A stretch of DNA of 16,039 nucleotides. Origin: TMED14 sp003444795 (GTDB lineage Bacteria; Bacteroidota; Bacteroidia; Flavobacteriales; Schleiferiaceae). Of the stretch, positions 1-6,905 are shown in pieces. A program made the translations under genes and the position numbers. The notes under the pieces were generated by a model. The model was not told the DNA's origin. It did not search any database and was given only the letters and a program-made list of their open reading frames with translations. The stretch lies in NCBI GenBank assembly GCA_963978445.1, contig CAXBRT010000027.1, positions 1-16,039 on the forward strand, written 5' to 3'. Position 1 is the stretch's first letter. The number at the start of each line of letters is the position of its first letter.

Positions 1-160
1 CCATTCGGCCTCGGGCTGCCTCCAAAACCTGCGCGCCCGCAGTATCGATAGATTCGCCAATGGCCACGATTGCACCATCTTCCAGCAGGAGGTCAACCGT
101 CTGGCCGTGGTGGGGGGAGTGTGGGTCAAAGACCGTTACGTTTGGTAGGAGTTGTTTCAT
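1..160 (-). CDS. pyrC: Dihydroorotase, N-terminal part (cut by left edge)
   Basis: Only the first 53 codons lie in the window. The start reads MKQLLPNVTVFDPHSPHHGQ and continues with TVDLLLEDGAIVAIGESI. This is the N-terminal beta-sandwich pattern of Bacteroidota dihydroorotases and related amidohydrolases (a signature like xSPxHxQTVDxxIExGxIxxI). The family makes dihydroorotate from carbamoyl-aspartate in pyrimidine synthesis and normally uses zinc in the active site. The metal-binding HxH motif would lie beyond the left edge and cannot be checked. The ATG shares four bases (ATGA) with the stop of the upstream exported protein, so the gene is probably translated as the last visible member of the ABC cluster. 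Another cyclic amidohydrolase such as an allantoinase-like enzyme remains possible. Confidence 0.78.
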   Translation of the reverse strand, partial: MKQLLPNVTVFDPHSPHHGQTVDLLLEDGAIVAIGESIDTAGAQVLEAARGRM

Positions 161-612
161 GGCGTGAAGGGTTTCACGTTGGTTAAAGTGAAGTAGAAGC
201 CGTTGGTGGGCTTGGTCGCAAGAATCAACTTGCCCGAGTAGGTTTTTACGGCATCGGTAGCCAAGCGACCTGGCGGGGCAGCGAACTCTAGACCCATCAC
301 GGTTTCCGGCCCCGCGCCTCCACAGAAGAAGCAAGAACTGAACGGATAGGCGCTGAGTGCGTAGATGTCTCCTTTGTTATCCACAGGCAAAACGTAGCCC
401 GTGATAAAAACTTCTTTGCCTTGGAGAGCGAGGATGGTTTCGGGGTAGGAGGCCTCCAAGGACCAAATGCCCTTAGAGCTATCGTAAAATTCAGTAAATG
501 AGGTAGTTGCGAGTGTTCTCCAGGTGATTTTACTGGGAGATGCTGCCGTAAATGCCGAAACCGTGAGTAGCAACCCGATTAGGGTCAACGGTTTATGAAT
601 CGACCAACGCAC
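157..612 (-). CDS. Small exported CxxC protein, DUF3299-like
   Basis: A 151-residue protein with a signal peptide (positive start MRWSIHK, hydrophobic segment about residues 9-24, likely cleavage near 24-26). The mature part starts with a WRTL segment (31-34), then LQGKEVFITGYVLPVD (63-78), then a SSCFFCGGAGPETV segment with Cys94 and Cys97. Tryptophan near the N-terminus, a GK.V...GYV.P beta segment and a cysteine-containing loop form the layout I associate with DUF3299 periplasmic proteins, which in Proteobacteria often sit beside an FtsX-like permease and its ATPase. Here too it follows such a pair, overlapping the permease end by 20 nt and the next gene by 4 nt. The CxxC could bind a metal or be redox active; neither is shown. 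The family assignment is from pattern memory and moderately sure; the reading frame is sure. Confidence 0.8.
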   Translation of the reverse strand: MRWSIHKPLTLIGLLLTVSAFTAASPSKITWRTLATTSFTEFYDSSKGIWSLEASYPETILALQGKEVFITGYVLPVDNKGDIYALSAYPFSSCFFCGGAGPETVMGLEFAAPPGRLATDAVKTYSGKLILATKPTNGFYFTLTNVKPFTP

Positions 613-1756
613 GGTGCAAAGGTATTTTTTGTAGCCAAATCCACGGCCCTAAACCTGCAAAAAGTCCCAAAAAAATCGATAACCCCATCCAGGGAAGGTC
701 TTGGGCCAGGTTCCACCACAGGTCGGAATACAACACGATTCCGGCCGGTAACCACGCATTTGCGGTCGCATAGGCTAAGGCTAGTCCTGCGTAGGCCATA
801 CTCAGAGCGGTGATGGAGAGCAGGAGGTTTTGGCCCAAGACTATGCCTGCGATTTGGCCCCAGGTGCCTCCCATGGCGCGAACAAGCGCATAGTCCGCCA
901 GTCGTTCCCTAATGTGACTTTGGAGCAATAGGAACATGGAAAGCGCGGCAATGACGGTCAGGAGGAGGGAGAGCAAGCGAAGTATGGCGCCGCCTTGGTT
1001 CATCCATCCCACCATGCGGTTGGACTCCATAGCTGGCGAAACGGCCATCATCGCGCTGCTGCGTTGAATTTGGCCGGGAAGCATGAGGCGTGTCATCTGA
1101 TTGGGGATAGCCGCCAAAACGGCCGTGTATTCCATGGGGGCATCTTCATGTACTTCCCAAACGCTCTCTAATGGGGTCCAAATCATGCTGGCCCACTGGG
1201 GAGCTATGGGGCTGACGATGCCCACCACGTGGTAGTCATGGTGGTCGTGGTCTCCCAAATCCTCGACTGTTCCGTGACTTCCGTGAAAGTGATCACCCAG
1301 TTCCAAGCCCGTTTTGCGGGCTACCTCTGCGGATAAGACAACCTCCAAGGGAGCTTGGGGCCAACGGCCTTTCAAGTCGCGCGTTTGGATATGGTTCCAG
1401 GTCGCACTGTCGCAGCCCAGAATTCGAACTCCTTGGTAATTATCCCCGTAGGCCAATCGTCGAACCTTTTGGAGATCAGGATGACTCAGCCATTTATCCG
1501 CCTCAGCACGTGGCACGTTGCCGGTTGCTTGATCCACGTGAAACACGTTAGCGAGGATGGCTTGGGTGGGTGAGCCTTTGGCGACCAATAAAAGGTCAGT
1601 ACCCTCTAATGTGCGTTTGAGTTGCGCCTCTACGTTGGATTCTAAGCGACTGGTTATGGCTAGTCCTAGCAGCCCAAGTGCCCAAATCAAGGCAATGAAT
1701 GCACTCGTGGCTTTGCGATGCCAAAGGGCTTTAAAGGCAAAGGTCAGGGCTTTCAT
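593..1756 (-). CDS. ABC transporter permease, FtsX/MacB-like, His-rich periplasmic loop
   Basis: A 387-residue membrane protein. It has one membrane segment at the N-terminus (about 16-37), a large external domain (about 40-255), then three membrane segments (about 257-279, 300-332, 353-376), the usual half-MacB layout. The region after TM2 (SHIRERLADYALVRAMG, 280-296) is the cytoplasmic coupling segment typical of FtsX permeases. Residues 154-176 hold seven histidines and several acids (GDHFHGSHGTVEDLGDHDHH then DYH), directly before a VVGIVSPI strand. A histidine-rich insert at this place recurs in a subgroup of COG0577 permeases linked to metals, so metal sensing or handling is a reasonable inference. 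The ATG overlaps the ATPase stop by 4 nt, so the two subunits are probably made together. The substrate is unknown. Confidence 0.92.
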   Translation of the reverse strand: MKALTFAFKALWHRKATSAFIALIWALGLLGLAITSRLESNVEAQLKRTLEGTDLLLVAKGSPTQAILANVFHVDQATGNVPRAEADKWLSHPDLQKVRRLAYGDNYQGVRILGCDSATWNHIQTRDLKGRWPQAPLEVVLSAEVARKTGLELGDHFHGSHGTVEDLGDHDHHDYHVVGIVSPIAPQWASMIWTPLESVWEVHEDAPMEYTAVLAAIPNQMTRLMLPGQIQRSSAMMAVSPAMESNRMVGWMNQGGAILRLLSLLLTVIAALSMFLLLQSHIRERLADYALVRAMGGTWGQIAGIVLGQNLLLSITALSMAYAGLALAYATANAWLPAGIVLYSDLWWNLAQDLPWMGLSIFLGLFAGLGPWIWLQKIPLHRALVDS

Positions 1757-2373
1757 GGCAGAGTGATGATTTGGTCCACGTATGGGGCTAACCGGTGGTC
1801 ATGGCTGGAAATAAGCAGGGCTTTGTCGCCTAATTGGGCTCTAAACAGCTGCAAGAGCTTTTCTGCGTTGCTGTCGTCCAGTGAAGCGGTGGGTTCATCT
1901 GCCAAGAGCAAAGGAGCGGATCCCATGAAGGCGCGCAGGGCACTTACCCGTTGCTGTTCGCCTAAACTCAAGCTCTGGGCAGATTGTCGACCTTGACCTT
2001 CCAGACCTACACTGTTGAGGTCTGCACCGCTCTGCGGGAGGCCTTTGCACCAAGCTGCCAAGGCGAGGTTCTCATTCAAGGTGAGGCTGTTCCAAAAGAA
2101 TGCCCGTTGTGGCATGAAGCTCAGTGCGTCGCGGCGCCATTGTTTTGGCGCGCTTTTTCCTGCTACGAGGCTTCCATAGCCGGCTATGGTCACTGAGCCT
2201 TGGTGAAAGGGGATGAGGCCAGCTAGCGCATGCATCCAGGTGGACTTACCGCTTCCAGAAGCGCCCTTAAGCAGAACCACCTCGCCTTTCTGGACCTCTA
2301 GAGGTGGAAATGTGAGGGACTTCAATGGGCTGAGTTCAACCCTAAGTGTGCTGGTTTGGAGGATGGTGGCCAT
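1753..2373 (-). CDS. ABC transporter ATP-binding protein (LolD/MacB type)
   Basis: A 206-residue stand-alone nucleotide-binding subunit. Walker A is GASGSGKST at 37-45, Q-loop glutamine is Gln89, the signature is LSLGEQQR at 135-142, Walker B is LLLADEPT at 155-162 with catalytic Glu160, and the switch histidine is His191 in SSHDHR. All catalytic elements are intact. The sequence is closest in style to the LolD/MacB/FtsE class, which powers mechanical work by FtsX-like permeases rather than classic solute import. It is the first gene of the cluster and overlaps the permease start by 4 nt. An exact TAnnTTTG box (TAGTTTTG) ends only 5 nt before the ATG on the minus strand, so either the mRNA is nearly leaderless or the true promoter lies further up, beyond the structured leader described separately. 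Confidence 0.93.
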   Translation of the reverse strand: MATILQTSTLRVELSPLKSLTFPPLEVQKGEVVLLKGASGSGKSTWMHALAGLIPFHQGSVTIAGYGSLVAGKSAPKQWRRDALSFMPQRAFFWNSLTLNENLALAAWCKGLPQSGADLNSVGLEGQGRQSAQSLSLGEQQRVSALRAFMGSAPLLLADEPTASLDDSNAEKLLQLFRAQLGDKALLISSHDHRLAPYVDQIITLP

Positions 2374-2378
2374 CGCTT

Positions 2379-2386
2379 CAAAACTA
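2379..2386 (-). promoter_or_regulatory. Possible -7 box TAGTTTTG before the ABC cluster
   Basis: On the minus strand the bases match the Bacteroidota -7 consensus TAnnTTTG exactly and end 5 nt before the ATPase start. No TTG-type -33 element sits at the usual 19-21 nt spacing, and a start of transcription this close would give a leaderless mRNA. It may therefore be chance. Confidence 0.25.
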
Positions 2387-2438
2387 CGGCTTGGGCCGGT
2401 AACATGTGTCTACCATGAAAAAAGCCTGTCCCTTAAAA

Positions 2439-2526
2439 TTGCCCGCAAAACTGGCTTCCTAGTTCCCTCTTTTGGGATGCTATGGGTATCAAAGTAGGTG
2501 CTTTCAGCGTTGGAACGTGCGGGCAA
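2439..2526 (-). other. Structured leader candidate: 9-bp inverted repeat plus alternative hairpin
   Basis: Read on the minus strand, TTGCCCGCA (2526-2518) is perfectly complementary to TGCGGGCAA (2447-2439), with 70 nt between and TTTT directly after. Inside are further pairs: GTTCC with GGAAC, and TCCC with GGGA around an AAAAGA loop. Past the 3' arm, AAGCC (2457-2453) can pair with GGCTT (2426-2422), followed by a run of T; that hairpin traps the 3' arm of the long stem, so the two folds exclude each other. The element starts 10 nt after the fabH stop and ends 65 nt before the ATPase start, so it would be the fabH 3' end or the leader of the ABC cluster. It matches no riboswitch class I can recognise. 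Confidence 0.3.
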
Positions 2527-2536
2527 GAAGCTCGTC

Positions 2537-3541
2537 CTAGTATTCTAGAATGGAGGAAGCCCACGTAAAACCCGCGCCAAACGCTGCCAAACACACCGTG
2601 TCACCTCTTTTAATAGCCCCGCTGTGCACTGCCTCGCTCAAAGCTATGGGAATAGACGCACCGGTGGTATTTCCGTAGCGTTGTATGTTGTTGTACACTT
2701 GGCGGTCCTCGAGGCCCATTTTACCTTGGATGTATTGTGCAATGCGCAAATTCGCCTGGTGGGGAACGAGACAATCAATGTCTTTAGGTGTTTTGCCGGT
2801 AGCTATCAAGGCCTCCTGGATGACTTCCATGAATCGAATCACGGCGTTTTTGAAGATGAAATTACCGTTCATATAGGGTGCAAAAATCGCAGGATCTCCA
2901 TGGGTTGCCTCAATTTCATCCAACCAATGAATGGCGGAAGGACCTTGCATGGAGAGCTCTTTAGCGTGCTTGCCTTGGGAATGGAGATGGACGGTTTGAA
3001 CACCTGCGTGTCCCTCTGGCGCCCTGGATAGAATGGCAGCTCCGGCACCATCGCCAAAAATGACACTCACATTTCGACCCTCATTGCTGAGGTCCAGGAC
3101 GGGACTCTGAAGCTCTGCCCCAATGACCAATACATTCTGGTACATACCGGTTTGAATGAAAGCATTGGCCACACCTAGGGCGTACACAAAGCCTGAGCAC
3201 GCATTTCGAACATCCGTCGCCCCCACTGTGTCTAGACCCAGCATTTCTTGTACTAAAACCCCATTGCCCGGGAAATAATAATCTGGAGAAATGGTCGCAA
3301 AGACAATGTGGTCAATTTCAGCGGCTTCTATTCCTGCATGGTCAATAGCCATTTTAGCCGCTTCGTAGCCCATGCTGGCAGAGGATAAGCCATCTCCCTT
3401 TTCAACCCATCGTCTTGTTTGTATACCCGTTCGCTCTTGGATCCATGCATCATTGGTATCCATGTATTGGCTCAAGTGGTCATTACTAATTTCGGTGGGC
3501 GGAAGAAAGTGGCCGAGGCCTTTGATGTGTGCGCGGTGCAT
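2537..3541 (-). CDS. fabH: 3-oxoacyl-ACP synthase III (FabH family)
   Basis: A 334-residue thiolase-fold enzyme of normal FabH length. The Cys-His-Asn triad is present: Cys115 in RNACSGFVYAL, His261 in VPHQANLRI, and Asn291 in GNTTGASIP. The GDGAGAAIL segment (163-171) and the C-terminal GAGFTWAS loop (322-329) are also standard. FabH starts fatty acid synthesis by condensing an acyl-CoA with malonyl-ACP in the cytoplasm. In this window it is not beside plsX, rpmF or other fab genes, and Bacteroidota often carry several paralogues, so this copy may serve a special primer or a secondary product. It stands 80 nt after the transporter and 163 nt before the ABC cluster, all on one strand. A weak promoter can be drawn in the 80-nt gap. 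Confidence 0.92.
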   Translation of the reverse strand: MHRAHIKGLGHFLPPTEISNDHLSQYMDTNDAWIQERTGIQTRRWVEKGDGLSSASMGYEAAKMAIDHAGIEAAEIDHIVFATISPDYYFPGNGVLVQEMLGLDTVGATDVRNACSGFVYALGVANAFIQTGMYQNVLVIGAELQSPVLDLSNEGRNVSVIFGDGAGAAILSRAPEGHAGVQTVHLHSQGKHAKELSMQGPSAIHWLDEIEATHGDPAIFAPYMNGNFIFKNAVIRFMEVIQEALIATGKTPKDIDCLVPHQANLRIAQYIQGKMGLEDRQVYNNIQRYGNTTGASIPIALSEAVHSGAIKRGDTVCLAAFGAGFTWASSILEY

Positions 3542-3554
3542 ATAAAATTCGTCT

Positions 3555-3588
3555 TTAAGCTATGATGCCAATAAGATAGTTGTCAAAA
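3555..3588 (-). promoter_or_regulatory. Weak promoter candidate for fabH
   Basis: On the minus strand TTTTG (3588-3584) and TAGCTTAA (3562-3555) are separated by 21 nt. The spacing suits Bacteroidota promoters, but the -7 box matches only four of the six fixed consensus bases. It lies 13 nt before the fabH ATG, in the only gap separating it from the transporter gene. Confidence 0.3.
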
Positions 3589-3621
3589 CAGTACCAAAAG
3601 GAACTTCTTACCTGGAAAGTG

Positions 3622-4824
3622 TCACTCCTCTACGTAATTCAAGTCTTTTCCAAAGGTCTCCCTCAGGCCAAAAACAGCCCAGTATGTTATAGCCATGACG
3701 ACTACGGCCGTAAGAACTCCTGCCGTAATGTATTCGGTTTGACTCACAAAGAAGAGGAAGAGGGCCGAAATTCCATTCAACGAACCACGGACCATGTTGG
3801 GGATAGTGGTCGCAGCTGTGGCGCGAAGGTTAGTGCCAAAGTTTTCGGCGCCAATCGTGACAAATATGGCCCAGAAGCCCGTTCCAAATCCTAGTACTCC
3901 ACAAGCGAAGTACAGCATGGCGGAGGACTGCGCCGTGAAAAACAAGACCATGCCTAACAGAGTAATCGCATAGAATACGTGCAAGGCTTTTTTGCGGCTT
4001 TGAAGTTTCTGCGAAAGAAAGCCAATCAGGACATCACCCACGGCAATGGCTGCATAGGAATACAGAATCCCGCGACCAGGATCGATGGCTTTCTCGATCC
4101 CTAAATGCACCCCGAATTCCTTGGAGAAACTGACCAGAATGCCGATGACAAACCACGTGGGAAGACCGATCAGGATGCAGCGCAGGTAGCGCATGGCGCG
4201 TTCTCGGGTGGCGAAGAGCTGGAGGAAGTTGCCGCGCACGACTTCCACACGTTTGGCCGTGGCCTCGTACAAACCCGATTCAAAGACCCCAACGCGAAGG
4301 GCCAACAAGACCAAGCCCATTCCGCCACCAATGAAGTAGCAAGTGCGCCAATCAAATGTCTGCGCGATGAAGTATGCTGCAACCGCGCCGGTTAGGCCGA
4401 TTCCAGCTACCAAGGAGGTACCCAGGCCGCGCTTTTCTTTGGGAAGAAGTTCGGAAACTAAGGTGATGCCTGCGCCTAGTTCGCCGGCCAGGCCAATTCC
4501 TGCTATGAAGCGGATCAAGGTGTATTGATCAACGGTTTGGACTAGTCCATTTGCGATGTTGGCGAGCGAGTAAAGGAGGATGGACAGGAAAAGGACGCGC
4601 GTTCGGCCCAATTTATCGCCCAGAATGCCCCAAAGGATGCCTCCCAAGAGCAGGCCCAGCATCTGCATGTTGATAATGAGTAAACCCGCGTCAAAGACAT
4701 CTACGCCGCCAAACGACTCGAGGCTTGGCACCCGAATAATGCTAAAGAGGAGCAAGTCGTATATGTCGACAAAGTAGCCGAGAGCGGCGACCCAAACGGC
4801 TAGATTTTTGAGAATATCACGCAT
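3622..4824 (-). CDS. Major facilitator superfamily transporter
   Basis: A polytopic inner-membrane protein of 400 residues when started at the ATG ending at 4824 (MRDILKNLAVW). The reading frame stays open to an ATG at 4866, which would add 14 residues. I prefer the inner start because the longer one runs through a perfect inverted repeat and promoter-like boxes. TM1 contains GYFVDIYDLLLF with two acidic residues, and the loop after TM2 carries the MFS motif A (GDKLGRTR). Acidic TM1 residues and a GELGAG segment in TM4 recall proton-coupled metabolite symporters of the aromatic acid or metabolite:H+ groups; the substrate cannot be read from sequence. It stands divergent from the Cys-rich PDZ protein. 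No enzyme gene beside it points to a pathway. Confidence 0.9.
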   Translation of the reverse strand: MRDILKNLAVWVAALGYFVDIYDLLLFSIIRVPSLESFGGVDVFDAGLLIINMQMLGLLLGGILWGILGDKLGRTRVLFLSILLYSLANIANGLVQTVDQYTLIRFIAGIGLAGELGAGITLVSELLPKEKRGLGTSLVAGIGLTGAVAAYFIAQTFDWRTCYFIGGGMGLVLLALRVGVFESGLYEATAKRVEVVRGNFLQLFATRERAMRYLRCILIGLPTWFVIGILVSFSKEFGVHLGIEKAIDPGRGILYSYAAIAVGDVLIGFLSQKLQSRKKALHVFYAITLLGMVLFFTAQSSAMLYFACGVLGFGTGFWAIFVTIGAENFGTNLRATAATTIPNMVRGSLNGISALFLFFVSQTEYITAGVLTAVVVMAITYWAVFGLRETFGKDLNYVEE

Positions 4825-4828
4825 GTTT

Positions 4829-4861
4829 GAAAGGTAGGAACCAAGCACGTTTCCTACCAAA
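4829..4861 (-). promoter_or_regulatory. Promoter of the MFS gene with a palindromic operator in the spacer
   Basis: On the minus strand TTTG (4861-4858) and TACCTTTC (4836-4829) are 21 nt apart, a near-consensus Bacteroidota promoter (one mismatch in the -7 box). It ends 4 nt before the preferred ATG, so the mRNA may be leaderless. A perfect inverted repeat, GGTAGGAA at 4833-4840 and TTCCTACC at 4851-4858 with 10 nt between, fills the spacer and enters both boxes. This is where a repressor or spacer-twisting activator would bind. It has no T-run and does not look like a terminator. Confidence 0.5.
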
Positions 4862-4894
4862 GACATCCGCTATTAAGGGGCTCTGCTTTGCGCG

Positions 4895-4902
4895 TATCTT
4901 TA
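4895..4902 (+). promoter_or_regulatory. Possible -7 box TATCTTTA for the PDZ protein
   Basis: TATCTTTA matches five of the six fixed bases of TAnnTTTG and ends 23 nt before the ATG at 4926. A matching -33 TTG is not seen at normal spacing. Confidence 0.35.
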
Positions 4903-4925
4903 CCGCTTCCCTTAAAATCAAACAG

Positions 4926-6017
4926 ATGAAAATCAGATCCTTCATACTCTTGATGTTTTTGTCATCCCTAGCGATGAAAGCGCAAGAAGCCCCCAAATCA
5001 TGCTGCAGCGAACAGAAAACGGAACAAGCCGCTTGTGCGGAAAAACCCTCAGATGCCGCCAAATCCTGTTGCGCAGACAAGGCAGCCGCTAAGCCCGCTG
5101 GCAATTGTGCGGAACAGGGCGCAGCAAAGAAGGAATCTTGCGCCCATGGCGAAGGTCAGGTGGGCAAGCAGTGTTGTGGTGCCTGTCAGGAAGGCGCCAA
5201 CAAGCCACAGGTGGTAACCATGCATCGCATTCAGGGCGGCCAGGTGCACCTGGGAGAGGCTCCCATGCATCGGATGCACAAAATGGGCGAAAGCACAGAA
5301 ATGACCGTGGATACCATTGTTTCAGGAGACTCCACCAAGGTGATCGTCAAAGTGATGAAGCGCGCAAATCTGGGCCAAGGTGAATCTTTGGAAGACGTCA
5401 TGATTCATCTGGACGGTGTGGAATTGCCAGAAGGAGCTTTTTCAGGCGAACCGCATGTGTTTATGTTCCGTGGAGAAGGCGAAGAGGTCTCTGGCATGAC
5501 TGGCGCAGGAATGAACTGGATAGAGCACCATCCCATGTCCTCTGGGAACGCGGTATTTGTATCCGCAGACAAAGGCACATTGGGAGTTAAGCTGGAAAAG
5601 CGTGAAGACATCCAAGGTGCATTGGTCGTGGAGGTAATTCCTGCATCTACGGCGGCTGCTCTCGGTCTGAAGGTTGGGGATATCATTGTGGGGGTTGACG
5701 CGCAAAAAGTGGTCAGCGAGCAAGGTATGATGGACGCCATGGTGGACAAGAAAACGGGTGACGCCATTTTGGTGACCTACCGCCGCGACGGAAAGAAGGC
5801 GAAGGTGAGCGGCTTTTTAATTCCCACCGCTCCAATGATGGGCATGCCCATGGGTGGTTTGGTGCGCGGTCTTCCAGGCATAGGACAGGGCGAGGTCGAA
5901 ATCATCACGGGTGGCACGGCACAAGCATTGGGTGATAACGTGCAGATCACGGAGGAGATGGGCGACAATGGCGAAAAGCGCGTGAAAGTGATCGTGATCA
6001 AGAAAGACGAAAACTAA
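4926..6017 (+). CDS. Exported Cys-rich protein with PDZ domain
   Basis: A 363-residue protein. The frame is open from 4827, but the start at 4926 gives a clean signal peptide (MKIRSF, hydrophobic 5-17, cleavage after KAQ at 20). All ten cysteines fall between residues 26 and 87 (26, 27, 37, 48, 49, 61, 72, 83, 84, 87), three of them as CC pairs, spaced by Ala/Lys/Glu-rich stretches. Next comes a Met/His-rich stretch (MHR at 99-101, MHRMHKM at 114-120), then a poorly defined beta-rich region. A PDZ domain (about 215-298) follows, with GTLGVKLE, VVEVIPASTAAALGLKVGD and a final beta strand. An APMMGMPMGG segment sits at 302-311. No protease domain is visible. Binding of copper, zinc or another thiophilic metal outside the inner membrane is inferred from composition only. 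A good terminator follows the stop. Confidence 0.88.
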   Translation: MKIRSFILLMFLSSLAMKAQEAPKSCCSEQKTEQAACAEKPSDAAKSCCADKAAAKPAGNCAEQGAAKKESCAHGEGQVGKQCCGACQEGANKPQVVTMHRIQGGQVHLGEAPMHRMHKMGESTEMTVDTIVSGDSTKVIVKVMKRANLGQGESLEDVMIHLDGVELPEGAFSGEPHVFMFRGEGEEVSGMTGAGMNWIEHHPMSSGNAVFVSADKGTLGVKLEKREDIQGALVVEVIPASTAAALGLKVGDIIVGVDAQKVVSEQGMMDAMVDKKTGDAILVTYRRDGKKAKVSGFLIPTAPMMGMPMGGLVRGLPGIGQGEVEIITGGTAQALGDNVQITEEMGDNGEKRVKVIVIKKDEN

Positions 6018-6041
6018 CACACCGCATCCCCAAACACATGA

Positions 6042-6070
6042 AAAGCACCGGCCATACAGCCGGTGTTTTC
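6042..6070 (+). terminator. Rho-independent terminator after the PDZ gene
   Basis: A 7-bp perfect stem CACCGGC (6046-6052) and GCCGGTG (6059-6065) has a 6-nt loop, extends by A-T and G-T pairs, and is followed by TTTTCGTTT. It lies 28 nt after the stop and closes the transcription unit before the pirin gene. Confidence 0.8.
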
Positions 6071-6106
6071 GTTTAAACTCAGCGCAAGTGCTTAAACACG
6101 CACATG

Positions 6107-6114
6107 TACCTTTG
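6107..6114 (+). promoter_or_regulatory. -7 box TACCTTTG for the pirin gene
   Basis: An exact match to TAnnTTTG lies 47 nt before the pirin ATG and 37 nt after the terminator of the previous gene. A TTG -33 element is not obvious at normal spacing. It would give a leader of about 40 nt. Confidence 0.5.
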
Positions 6115-6161
6115 AACCTACAGTCCATTTGGTCTGTTAGTCTATTAAGAAATTCACACAC

Positions 6162-6881
6162 ATGATCCTTCATCAAGCTCATACGCGCGGCCATGCCAAT
6201 CACGGCTGGCTCAACAGCCACCATACGTTTTCTTTTGCCTCCTACCACAACCCAGAGCGTGTTCATTTTGGGGTGCTTCGCGTGCTCAACGACGACTGGA
6301 TTGCAGGGGGTATGGGTTTTGGCAAGCATCCCCATGACAACATGGAAATCGTGACCATTCCATTGACGGGTGCGTTGGAGCATCAGGATTCGATGGGCAA
6401 CAAAGAGGTGCTGCATGCGGGAGAGGTTCAAGCCATGTCCGCCGGCACCGGTGTTTTTCACTCGGAATACAACGCAAAGTCGGATGAGGCATGCACGCTG
6501 CTGCAGATTTGGCTCTTTCCGGAGGAGCGCAATGTGACTCCTCAGTACGGCCAGCGCTACTACGATAGCGATGCGGTGAAGCGCGAGTGGCATGCGGTTG
6601 TGAACCCCATGGGGAAGGGAGATGGCTTGGGCATCCATCAACAAGCATGGTTTAATCTGACCCGAATCTCCGCCGGAACGCGGCGCGATTACGCCTGTAA
6701 GCGGGCCGAAAATGGCGTCTATTTCTTTGTCATTGAGGGCGCTATTTCCGTCGACAGTCAGGCACTCGGCACAAGAGATGCAGCCGGTGTTTGGGGCCAA
6801 GAATCCTATGCGGTTACTGCGACGGAAGATGCCTACGTTTTGGCCATAGATCTTCCCCTGCAGCTCCCCCGAATGGGTTAA
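6162..6881 (+). CDS. Pirin family protein (YhhW-like bicupin)
   Basis: A 239-residue protein of the short bacterial pirin type. The metal ligands of the N-terminal cupin are all present: His56 and His58 in GKHPHDNMEIVT, His100 and Glu102 in GTGVFHSEYN. The N-terminal HANHGWLNSHHTFSFA and the LLQIWLFPE segment are family hallmarks, and the C-terminal cupin (about 165-235) is degenerate as usual. Bacterial pirins of this group are iron or other metal-dependent cytoplasmic proteins, some with quercetin 2,3-dioxygenase activity in vitro; the natural role is generally unknown. It has its own promoter-like box. Its stop codon is part of the next promoter box, 24 nt before the ffh ATG. Confidence 0.93.
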   Translation: MILHQAHTRGHANHGWLNSHHTFSFASYHNPERVHFGVLRVLNDDWIAGGMGFGKHPHDNMEIVTIPLTGALEHQDSMGNKEVLHAGEVQAMSAGTGVFHSEYNAKSDEACTLLQIWLFPEERNVTPQYGQRYYDSDAVKREWHAVVNPMGKGDGLGIHQQAWFNLTRISAGTRRDYACKRAENGVYFFVIEGAISVDSQALGTRDAAGVWGQESYAVTATEDAYVLAIDLPLQLPRMG

Positions 6882-6886
6882 CTTTG
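6879..6886 (+). promoter_or_regulatory. -7 box TAACTTTG for ffh, overlapping the pirin stop
   Basis: An exact TAnnTTTG match whose first three bases are the pirin TAA stop. It lies 19 nt before the ffh ATG, a suitable distance for a short leader. No clear -33 TTG at normal spacing. Confidence 0.5.
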
Positions 6887-6905
6887 TGCCTTCAATTCCT
6901 CAGAT

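Noticed and set aside
4827..4925. N-terminal extension of the PDZ protein frame
   Set aside because: It would place 33 residues before a clean signal peptide and run through the palindrome and promoter region.
5817..6800. Long minus-strand open frame (327 codons) opposite the PDZ end and the pirin gene
   Set aside because: It lies antisense to two well-supported genes and crosses a terminator and a promoter. Its composition (His/Cys/Arg-rich) is that of a shadow frame and it shows no domain.
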